From: an uncultured Microcaldota archaeon
Lineage (GTDB): Archaea > Micrarchaeota > Micrarchaeia > Burarchaeales > Fermentimicrarchaeaceae
Length of the DNA stretch: 44,315 bases
Reading direction: 5' to 3'
Assembly (NCBI GenBank): GCA_903921825.1
Contig: CAIXRF010000038.1
Location: 1-44,315 of the forward strand
Under the pieces are notes generated by a model, which ran no database searches, was not told the DNA's origin, and saw nothing but the letters and a program-made list of their open reading frames with translations. Shown here piece after piece: positions 18,819-26,108 of the stretch (positions are counted from its first letter, which is position 1; each line of letters starts with the position of its first letter). Position numbers and translations under genes: made by a program.

Positions 18819-19262
18819 TCATCCCTCCCTTACTTCAGGGGAGACGTTCATCTTTCTCATCAGGCCGCGTGCCTGCGAGTCTATGACCTGCAGCCTCTGT
18901 GCAGCCCTGCCGGCATCCTTCTCTGCGGATGCGAGCAGCGACTCTATACTCTTGAAGCGGGCCTCGAGCACCGCGACCGCTTCCTCGGGCTTCATCTCCA
19001 CTGCGGTGTTGGCGCCAAGGTCCATGAGGACCGTTCCTCCCTCAAGTTTCGCTGGCACGAGCGCGCCGCCCCCGACGGGCACGAAAGACTTTGCGGCGCC
19101 CTTCTTGATGTTCCTCAGCGCTTCCATCGCCATGTTCAGCTGCATCATGCTCTCCTGCATCTGCCCCATGCGCTGGCTTATCATCTGCCCCTGCTGCTGC
19201 AGCAGCTGCGCCTCGTAAGCGAGCTTCTGAAGCTCCACCTCGTCCTTGCTTTCGTCTGCCAT
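18819..19262 (-). CDS. prefoldin alpha subunit
   Basis: Coiled-coil ends around PVGGGALVPAKLEGGTVLMDLGANTAVEMKPEEA; sits between LX and ftsY as in other archaea. Confidence 0.88.
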   Translation of the reverse strand: MADESKDEVELQKLAYEAQLLQQQGQMISQRMGQMQESMMQLNMAMEALRNIKKGAAKSFVPVGGGALVPAKLEGGTVLMDLGANTAVEMKPEEAVAVLEARFKSIESLLASAEKDAGRAAQRLQVIDSQARGLMRKMNVSPEVREG

Positions 19263-19441
19263 CAGCTCTCCACCTTCGCCACGCTTTTTATCACAATCCT
19301 CGTCCTCTTGGCACCGTGCGCGCTGCCGAGAAGCTTGAACGCGATCTCCTTCGCGACGCGTTCGTTCGGCGCATCGACCTCCTTCACGAACTTCCTCTTC
19401 TCAGTTCCGAGGTCGATTACGCCCTGCACCGCAAACTTCAT
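19262..19441 (-). CDS. ribosomal protein LX (L18a/L20a)
   Basis: Manually translated (absent from ORF track): MKFAVQGVIDLGTEKRKFVKEVDAPNERVAKEIAFKLLGSAHGAKRTRIVIKSVAKVES*. Confidence 0.85.
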   Translation of the reverse strand: MKFAVQGVIDLGTEKRKFVKEVDAPNERVAKEIAFKLLGSAHGAKRTRIVIKSVAKVES

Positions 19442-19450
19442 GCCTTCACC

Positions 19451-19951
19451 TCACTCCTGGTACGCCATCACTCCGAGCGACAGCGCGTACAGCTTCCTTT
19501 CCATGTAATTGTTGAGCGCCTTCAGCCGCGAGGCGATTACCCGCTCCTGGGAGATCTCGTCCTCCATCCCCTCCAGCACTTTCCTGTCGTTTCCCGCGGC
19601 AACGAGCATTGTGCGCGGAATCACCTTCGCGCCCATGCCAGCAAGCCCGTCGATGTACAACGCCATCAGCACCTCGTGCGCAGGAAGCATTGCCTTCAGG
19701 TCGGACAGGCCAATTGCCTCGGCCGCAGACCAGTCCAGCAGTGCATCTCCGATGAGCACGGGCCTAAACGGGTCGCGCGAGCCTGGCGGGCTTGCCTTCT
19801 CCTGGAGCTTCTGCATCTCCGCCTGCGCGAGCGGCTGCACGCCGTCCTCGCCCAGAGTTGCTATGACAATCTCGCAGCGTCTCACTTGCATGCTCCCGAC
19901 AGCCACTGCCTCCCCGTCTACTTGGGGAGGAAGCATATTCTCTTGTCTCAA
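19451..19951 (-). CDS. hypothetical protein inside translation cluster
   Basis: Intact ORF MRQENMLPPQVDGEAVAVGSMQVRRCEIVIATLGEDG...; no recognised family. Confidence 0.6.
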   Translation of the reverse strand: MRQENMLPPQVDGEAVAVGSMQVRRCEIVIATLGEDGVQPLAQAEMQKLQEKASPPGSRDPFRPVLIGDALLDWSAAEAIGLSDLKAMLPAHEVLMALYIDGLAGMGAKVIPRTMLVAAGNDRKVLEGMEDEISQERVIASRLKALNNYMERKLYALSLGVMAYQE

Positions 19952-19963
19952 GAGAACACCTCC

Positions 19964-20287
19964 TTACCTGACTAATGCTCCCACCGGAGCCTCGCCGTCT
20001 GTCGTCAGCAGGACTGCCTTCCCTTCGACTTCGGCAGCCAGCAGCATACCCTTCGATTCAACACCCCTTATCATCCTCGGCTTGAGGTTGGTTAGCACGA
20101 TTATATTTTTGCCCGTGAGCGATTCCGGCGCATACCGGTCCGCGATTCCTGCGACAAGCTGGCGCCTGTCCGCGCCGGTGTCCACAACGAGCTTCAGCAG
20201 CTTGTCCGAGCCCGCGACCTTTTCGGCGGACTCTATTTTTGCGACGCGCATCTCCAATTTCGTGAAGTCGTCGTATGAAATCTCCAT
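19964..20287 (-). CDS. stand-alone EMAP/MetRS C-terminal-type tRNA-binding OB-fold protein
   Basis: FTKLEMRVAKIESAEKVAGSDKLLKLVVDTGADRRQLVAGIADRYAPESLTGKNIIVLTNLKPRMIRGVESKGMLLAA. Confidence 0.88.
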   Translation of the reverse strand: MEISYDDFTKLEMRVAKIESAEKVAGSDKLLKLVVDTGADRRQLVAGIADRYAPESLTGKNIIVLTNLKPRMIRGVESKGMLLAAEVEGKAVLLTTDGEAPVGALVR

Positions 20288-20290
20288 TCC

Positions 20291-20968
20291 TTAACCCCTT
20301 TCCACGAACCCGAGCGCCTCGTCTATGCGCGCGAGCTCGAATCCGGACGTCGCCTCGCCGGTCACATAGCCGTGCGAGTTCGCCGCCAGGCAAACGCCAA
20401 TGAACGGAACGCCCATGTTCGCCGTCCCGATGCTCCCCTTCACCCCGAATATGCTACAGAGCTCCCCCAGCTCTTCGTCACCCACGCTGGTGTGGAGCAG
20501 GAGGCCGCGGTTGGTCACGACTGCAGCGCTTCCCACGGTGCGGAAGGCGCCTATGCTGCGCTTAACAACTTCAACTCCGAGCGTATCCTTGAGCACGCGT
20601 ATGTCCGCGGCAGACATCTGCGGGTTGGCTATGGCAGCCTTGTCATTCACGAGCACGTTGTTGCCGATTGCGGTGTGCCTGCCTTTCACGATGGCCACTT
20701 CAATCCCCAGCGCCTTTTTCAGATGTCCCGCCTCTTCCCTATACGACATTCCTGTGAGCACGATTCCGTGCGAGTTCGCGGCGCTAAAAAGCCCCACGAG
20801 GTTCGAGCCCGCGATTGCGACGCGCACCGGCTCGACCTTCAGCGCAGCCCTGCATTTCGCGACCAGCTTCTCCGGCGCGTCAACGGGCACGAGCGCTGCC
20901 CTGTCGCTGCACTTGATGAACATCCCCACGAAGGGGTTGCCGCCGACCGTTGCTCTTTCTGCGTGCAA
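20291..20968 (-). CDS. eif6: translation initiation factor aIF6
   Basis: NPFVGMFIKCSD, GSNLVGLFSAANSHGIVL, NDKAAIANPQMS, GTANMGVPFIGVCLAANSHGYVTGEATSGFELARIDEALG. Confidence 0.95.
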   Translation of the reverse strand: MHAERATVGGNPFVGMFIKCSDRAALVPVDAPEKLVAKCRAALKVEPVRVAIAGSNLVGLFSAANSHGIVLTGMSYREEAGHLKKALGIEVAIVKGRHTAIGNNVLVNDKAAIANPQMSAADIRVLKDTLGVEVVKRSIGAFRTVGSAAVVTNRGLLLHTSVGDEELGELCSIFGVKGSIGTANMGVPFIGVCLAANSHGYVTGEATSGFELARIDEALGFVERG

Positions 20969-21002
20969 TCGCTCACTCCCGTGTATATTTGCCTTAACTT
21001 GT

Positions 21003-21374
21003 TTAACTACCTTTCTTCGCCGTTTCCTTCTTTTCCTCTTTCTTCGGCGCTTCCTTTTTCTCCCCGCTTTTCTCCGCTTTCTTCTTCTCTTCCTTCTTCA
21101 GCGGTTCCTTTTTCTCCTCGAGGAGGTCCGCGCGCACGATGCCGTCTGCGCCCTTGCTCGCCTTAAGCCGCACCTTTCGCGGAGGCGTCTGCATCCCGTG
21201 CGTCCACATGAAATGGTTCAGCTCCTCGCTGAGCTTCACGTTCTCAGGCTCGGCCTTCATGTGCCTCGCGAGAAACGCGCGGAGCATGTGCACTGCACGC
21301 CTTGCCCTGAACCTCCTGTTGTGCTTGTACGCGCCCGAAAGCGGGACATTGTATATCCTTTCCAAATCCGCCAT
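21003..21374 (-). CDS. ribosomal protein L31e with long Lys/Glu-rich C-terminal tail
   Basis: MADLERIYNVPLSGAYKHNRRFRARRAVHMLRAFLARHMKAEPENVKLSEELNHFMWTHGMQTPPRKVRLKA core. Confidence 0.92.
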   Translation of the reverse strand: MADLERIYNVPLSGAYKHNRRFRARRAVHMLRAFLARHMKAEPENVKLSEELNHFMWTHGMQTPPRKVRLKASKGADGIVRADLLEEKKEPLKKEEKKKAEKSGEKKEAPKKEEKKETAKKGS

Positions 21375-21383
21375 CAAAACCAC

Positions 21384-21548
21384 CTAGTCAATTTTCAGGT
21401 CCAGCTTGTCCTTTCGCCAGTTCCGCTGGAGCCGGTTCTGCGTTATCTTCCTTTTAGTCTTCGCCGCAACGAAGATGGGAATCCTCCTGTTCTGCCTTGC
21501 GGCCTTCCCGAGCTTCTTTTTCCTTTCAGCGCTCTTTACCCTTGACAT
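21384..21548 (-). CDS. ribosomal protein L39e
   Basis: Manually translated (absent from ORF track): MSRVKSAERKKKLGKAARQNRRIPIFVAAKTKRKITQNRLQRNWRKDKLDLKID*. Confidence 0.88.
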   Translation of the reverse strand: MSRVKSAERKKKLGKAARQNRRIPIFVAAKTKRKITQNRLQRNWRKDKLDLKID

Positions 21549-21558
21549 CATCGCCACC

Positions 21559-21867
21559 TCACTTCTTCCTGCTCACCGTTATCGTGGGCTCCCTCGCCTC
21601 ACCCTTCAGCCTTGCGAGCAGCTGGAGCACCTGCGCTTCCGTGATTTTTCCGTTCACGCGCCCTGCCTTGTAGAGCTGCGCGAGGACGGCCACGAGCTGG
21701 TCGTAGAGCTCCGGGTTCGCGAGCCTCACGTTCATCAGCCGCTCGTATGCAGCAGGCTCAACGAGGTTCTTTAGAAGGTATTTCTTCTGCACCTCCATTG
21801 CCTGCGCCTGCTGCATCTCCGCGAGCCTCTTCCTCTTCAGCTCCTCCAGCTCCTCAGCGTCCAACAA
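21559..21867 (-). CDS. PDCD5-family DNA-binding protein
   Basis: Acidic/basic N-terminus ELEELKRKRLAEMQQ..., ITEAQVLQLLARL...REPTITVSRKK. Confidence 0.88.
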   Translation of the reverse strand: MLDAEELEELKRKRLAEMQQAQAMEVQKKYLLKNLVEPAAYERLMNVRLANPELYDQLVAVLAQLYKAGRVNGKITEAQVLQLLARLKGEAREPTITVSRKK

Positions 21868-22296
21868 TCACACCCTTATCTTCGCCGCAACTCCGTCGAG
21901 AAGGGCCTTTCCCTTCCCGCTCACTACGCGGCCAATCACTTTTCCTGCGACGCTCTTCTTCTCGATAAGGCCTGCCTTCTCGAGCTGCTGGAGCGCCTTG
22001 CGGATGACGCTGCCTCCGGCCTTCTTTTTGTGCGCGCGCTTCACAGTGTGCTGCTTCGCACCGCCGTAATGCCTGCGGAACTCGCCAACGCCGACCGGGC
22101 CGTTCATGTAGACCTGCCTGAGCAGGCTGCCGCAGCGTATGTACCAGAAATCGGGCTGCTCCGGTGCGCGCTCCTTGTGCGCACCGGTCTTCGCATATCC
22201 CATCCACGCCGGCGGCGTTATCTCCGGCATGTCCTTCAGCTTCTCCGCAGCGCCGGCAATGAGCCTGTCTGCGGGGACATCGAATATCGTCTTCAT
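21868..22296 (-). CDS. ribosomal protein S19e
   Basis: WYIRCGSLLRQVYMNGPVGVGEFRRHYGGAKQHTVKRAHKKKAGGSVIRKALQQLEKAGLIEK. Confidence 0.95.
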   Translation of the reverse strand: MKTIFDVPADRLIAGAAEKLKDMPEITPPAWMGYAKTGAHKERAPEQPDFWYIRCGSLLRQVYMNGPVGVGEFRRHYGGAKQHTVKRAHKKKAGGSVIRKALQQLEKAGLIEKKSVAGKVIGRVVSGKGKALLDGVAAKIRV

Positions 22297-22409
22297 GAAA
22301 CCCCTCCGCCTGCATGTTACAGGCTCCTCCTTCCGGAGGATTATCGCGGTTCCTTCCAGTTCACAGAACGAGAAAGAACGTAGTTATTCCGGCGGCAAGG
22401 TATATATTG

Positions 22410-22718
22410 CTACGCCTGCCGCCCCGCGCCTTTGTAGATGAGGTAGGCCTTGCTTCCGCATTCGCACTCGTAGAGGACCTTCCCCTTGCGCGGGACGAGC
22501 CGCACCTTCACGTTGAATCCCGGCACCCAGAAGCGGTTGCATTTCCTGCAGAACTTCCTTTTCAGCTTGCCAAGCCGGATGCGGTATCTCATCGCAAGCT
22601 TCCTTGCGAGCTCGACGTAGCGCATGCTCCTTTTGGGATGGCCCTTCGCATTCTTCTCGGCCAGCCCCAGCAGTATCGCAATCCGCTCATTCACAATCTG
22701 GTGCACGGATTCGGGCAT
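22410..22718 (-). CDS. RNase P protein Rpp21/Rpr2 (RNP4)
   Basis: ARKLAMRYRIRLGKLKRKFCRKCNRFWVPGFNVKVRL...CECGSKAYLIYKG zinc-ribbon. Confidence 0.88.
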   Translation of the reverse strand: MPESVHQIVNERIAILLGLAEKNAKGHPKRSMRYVELARKLAMRYRIRLGKLKRKFCRKCNRFWVPGFNVKVRLVPRKGKVLYECECGSKAYLIYKGAGRQA

Positions 22719-22753
22719 GGTGAGGTAATCCCGAATGGAGTTAAAAAAGAAGA

Positions 22754-22879
22754 TGGGCCCGTGGAGATTTGAACTCCAGACCTACGGCTCTCCCAGAGCG
22801 CCTAAACCGTGCGGATTCCGTCTTGTCCCGCACGGCGTCGTATAAGACCGCCGCTCTGACCAGGCTGAGCTACGGGCCC
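22754..22879 (-). tRNA. tRNA-Ile(UAU) with 51-nt intron (intron 22790-22840) after position 37
   Basis: Cloverleaf folded by hand: acceptor GGGCCCG/CGGGCCC, D arm GCTC-AGCCTGGTCA-GAGC, anticodon loop CUUAUA|A, T arm TGGAG-TTCAAAT-CTCCA; exon sum 75 nt; intron contains CCGTGCGG/CCGCACGG hairpin. Confidence 0.88.
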
Positions 22880-22942
22880 GTGAGGGTAGATTTCTCATGC
22901 GGTATTTTTAAGAACTGCGATGAAATTTCAGTTGGTGATGGA

Positions 22943-23593
22943 TTGAGGACGTTTGCTGTTCTTATCACGCTGCTGCTCGCCGCGGCTTCCGCTTACGCCT
23001 GCGTCGTATATGGCGGGGGCGCAGTCTACCTCAACAAGCCCAACGTCACGGTGAATCTTTCTGCCATACTGGAAAGCAACGCGACTAGGGGGGCGAACTA
23101 CACGACGTCGAATGGCTCCGTCTTCTACCGCAGCCATTACAACGAAACGCTCCTCGTCTCGCTTGGGCAGGATGAGTATGGATGGCTGCTGAGGGTCGGG
23201 CTGCCGAACGCCTCGGAGATGGGACAGCCGAGGGAAATCAATTGGAGCGAGGCGGTCTGGACTGAGCTTGACTGGCTCTGGAGCCACAAGGTGATAAACG
23301 GCACAAATCCAGGCGACGTTTCGCAAATCGTGAATCTCCTCGCAAACAACTCCAATTCCTACGCTTACTGGAAGGATGGGAACTGGACTGCAATCCCGAA
23401 CAACTGCTTCCCAAATGGCAACTGCGTGCGCTGCGGCCCTGCGGGCGCGGAGCTGAATGCAACTTTGCCGCCAAATGGACTTGAGATTCCTGAGAAGACG
23501 GATGATGAGAAGGTGGGGGCATGCCTTTCCGGATTTGCCCTGCTCTTCCTCTCAGTCCCGCTCCTACTCCTTTCCCATCGCGTAGGTAGCTAG
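22943..23593 (+). CDS. secreted, sequon-rich protein with C-terminal TM anchor
   Basis: TTG start then signal peptide LRTFAVLITLLLAAASAYA, many N-X-S/T sequons, C-terminal LSGFALLFLSVPLLLLSHRVGS. Confidence 0.6.
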   Translation: MRTFAVLITLLLAAASAYACVVYGGGAVYLNKPNVTVNLSAILESNATRGANYTTSNGSVFYRSHYNETLLVSLGQDEYGWLLRVGLPNASEMGQPREINWSEAVWTELDWLWSHKVINGTNPGDVSQIVNLLANNSNSYAYWKDGNWTAIPNNCFPNGNCVRCGPAGAELNATLPPNGLEIPEKTDDEKVGACLSGFALLFLSVPLLLLSHRVGS

Positions 23594-26041
23594 GCGCATA
23601 TGCGCTCCTGCAGCGCTATATGCAAGCTTAGTATTCACATCACCGTTCATTTCGTCAATCAGCGCGAGCGCGAGCGGAATCTCCTTGCCTGTGAGAATCG
23701 GCAGCCTCTCTGCGAGGGTGATGTAGGCTGAAACTTTCCGTTCCAGCTGGAGTTTGCCGAACCTGCGCAGGAGCTCACGTATCTCCTTCTCATCCGGGAT
23801 GGCTCCGTGGTCAGGTGCTGTTCCGGACTCCAGCGCCGTTATATAGTCCCCGATTTTGTCTTTCACCGCTTCTTTCCGAACCGTTTTGTGCGGCGTATTT
23901 ACCTGCGGTTCCGGCTTGGCCAGCTCAAGCGGCGCAGGAAGTGGAAGCACGCCTAATACCGCATGGCCGTACTTCTCCTCGGGAACCTCGAATCCGAGCC
24001 CCGCCTCCCCGGCCTCCGCCCTCTGCGTCAGCTCCTTTGCAATTATCCCTTCAAGTACACGGAGATAGCCTACCAGCAGTTTTGCGCGCGGCCTTTCCAT
24101 GTCAATCATGATGCCGGGGAGCCTCTTCCATGCAAGGTCGCTCCTGCCCAATGCCTCGGTTGCACGCCATATTTCGTGGTAATTAACCTTCGTTTTCCTC
24201 ATGATTGCTCTGGGATGGAATATGCCATTCGCGATGCACCAGGCAATTGCCAGCCGCTGCGGGTTTGTTATTACGCGGCGCGCGGCCAGCGACACGTTGT
24301 ATTCCTCAAGCAGCCCGTACACCTCAGCTCTGTCCTTGCTGCTGCAATGCTGCTTGAACGGGACCGTCTCCATGATTTTTTCAAACGGTATTTTTGCCAC
24401 TGCTTTGAGCTGGTGGCTGCAGTTGTAAGAGCGGAATACTGGCCACTGCGCCTGCTCCCTTTTGACGACTCCCATGCGCGTCAGCCTGCACAGCGCGTCC
24501 GCTTGAGGAGCATACAGCTCCGCATCTCTCGCAGTACCATACGTTATCCAAGGCGGGTTCCTCTCTTTCTGGATTGACTCCTGCAGCTCGGCAAGGTTCA
24601 GAAGCTGCGGGCAGAGTCGGTCCCCTCCGCTTCTAAAAAGGGCATCGAGATTCAGGTGATTGCTTTTGCGGAGCTGGAAGGCCTTTGCCGCAGTGAGAAC
24701 TTCGCTGCCGCGCCCGGTAATCTTCAGCCCCTTCCCGTCATTCCAGACGAGCCCCGCCGTCTCAAGCCATTGAAGGCCTTCGGCTACGCGCCTTTTTTTT
24801 GCCTTGAGGGTGCGTGAGATATTAGCGGCATCATCTTCCCCTTCCGCCACGCAGTTAAGGATGCGCAGGCGGCGTTCGGTGGTCACGAGCCCGGAAACCA
24901 TCATTCTTGCAGCAAGCACATACTGGTCGCCGCTGATAACCGCCCTCCTGGCCGATATGCTTGGCTTTCTCTCCGGCGCGAACGTCCCGCTGCTCTCCAT
25001 TTTCGCGAGATACACGCTGAGGTCATACTCGGAGAGCTTAGTCATTTTCAAAAGCACGTAGCGGTGCGGGATTTTCCCGCCGCGCTTCAGTATGGCGTCG
25101 GCAACCGCATCAGATTTTTCTGCCACGCTCTCCCGGCCTGCGCTCATCCCGAGCCGCTGTTTCACCAATTCCACGCGCTGCTTGCTCCATCCTGTTCCCG
25201 CAATAAGTTCATCCATCGTTGGCTTGCAGTAGGGCCTTTCCAGCATCCTGTATGCCCTGCGGAAGTAGGCGTTGTCGTTGTCCTCCCGTTCCTTCCAACT
25301 CAGCGGGGTCGCCGCGTTCTTGGGTGCCACCCAGTTGCTCTTCCGCATGTCTTCAAGCACATTCCTGTCTAGGTGCCTCAAATGGCCCTTTGCAACGCAT
25401 CTCGAAATCATCAGCTTATCGCATATGGCCCTTCTTTTCTTCGGAAGCACCCCTCCATTTTCCGCAGCCGCGGCAACTGCAGCATCAAGAACCTCTGCCC
25501 TCCTTTCCGGGCAGGTCTTCAAGCCCAGCTTTCTAATTATGAGATTTACAGTAATGGGGCCAATGCTCCTCGCATCGGCAAGTTCCCAGCGCGTCGGCTT
25601 GCGATATGGCCTTTCAAGCGCTTTGTATGTTTCCAAGAGTGCCGCTATTTCCCTCTGGAGCAATGTTTCCAGCTTTGCCAGGCATTCCCCAACCGCTGCA
25701 GTCCCAACTGGCCCTTCCTTCCCGTCGTCCTCCGCTTTCCTCTGCATCGCGGAATACGCTTTCCATTCACCGTTGGATAATTGGATTGAATTCGCAAGGT
25801 CTTTCTTGAGGATGTTAATCGCCCTAAGCGAAAGGTTTTCCCAAAAATACAATATCCTCTCCTTTTCCTCGTCAGGCCTCGCCCTCAGCCATGAAATCCC
25901 GTTCTTTTCTATCCCCCGCGATGCCGCTGCAAAATCCACCCCATTCCCGCCGTTGCTTATCTGCCTGCGCGCAAAATCAGCGACTAGACTATGGACCTGC
26001 TTCTGGACGGAAACAGCTGGAAAGGTAGTGGTCCCAGACAT
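23564..26041 (-). CDS. 825-aa multi-HTH modular protein (paralogue of the giant protein)
   Basis: Contains W-module GISWLRARP, duplicated ERPYxKPTxxEL HTH, GGKIP module, wHTH-like region and C-terminal AHMRLATYA module shared with 26109-31625 product. Confidence 0.8.
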   Translation of the reverse strand: MSGTTTFPAVSVQKQVHSLVADFARRQISNGGNGVDFAAASRGIEKNGISWLRARPDEEKERILYFWENLSLRAINILKKDLANSIQLSNGEWKAYSAMQRKAEDDGKEGPVGTAAVGECLAKLETLLQREIAALLETYKALERPYRKPTRWELADARSIGPITVNLIIRKLGLKTCPERRAEVLDAAVAAAAENGGVLPKKRRAICDKLMISRCVAKGHLRHLDRNVLEDMRKSNWVAPKNAATPLSWKEREDNDNAYFRRAYRMLERPYCKPTMDELIAGTGWSKQRVELVKQRLGMSAGRESVAEKSDAVADAILKRGGKIPHRYVLLKMTKLSEYDLSVYLAKMESSGTFAPERKPSISARRAVISGDQYVLAARMMVSGLVTTERRLRILNCVAEGEDDAANISRTLKAKKRRVAEGLQWLETAGLVWNDGKGLKITGRGSEVLTAAKAFQLRKSNHLNLDALFRSGGDRLCPQLLNLAELQESIQKERNPPWITYGTARDAELYAPQADALCRLTRMGVVKREQAQWPVFRSYNCSHQLKAVAKIPFEKIMETVPFKQHCSSKDRAEVYGLLEEYNVSLAARRVITNPQRLAIAWCIANGIFHPRAIMRKTKVNYHEIWRATEALGRSDLAWKRLPGIMIDMERPRAKLLVGYLRVLEGIIAKELTQRAEAGEAGLGFEVPEEKYGHAVLGVLPLPAPLELAKPEPQVNTPHKTVRKEAVKDKIGDYITALESGTAPDHGAIPDEKEIRELLRRFGKLQLERKVSAYITLAERLPILTGKEIPLALALIDEMNGDVNTKLAYSAAGAHMRLATYAMGKE

Positions 26042-26045
26042 CCTT

Positions 26046-26073
26046 CTAGAACGCGAGGTTTAGGTATATGAAT
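26046..26073 (-). promoter_or_regulatory. conserved TATA/dyad element upstream of 825-aa gene
   Basis: ctagaacgcgaggtttaggtatatgaat; 27/28 identical to 31628-31655; contains CATATACC (minus strand) 21 nt before ATG. Confidence 0.7.
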
Positions 26074-26108
26074 CCTGCGCTGCTTTTCTCGCCGTGGGCG
26101 CGCCCGGG

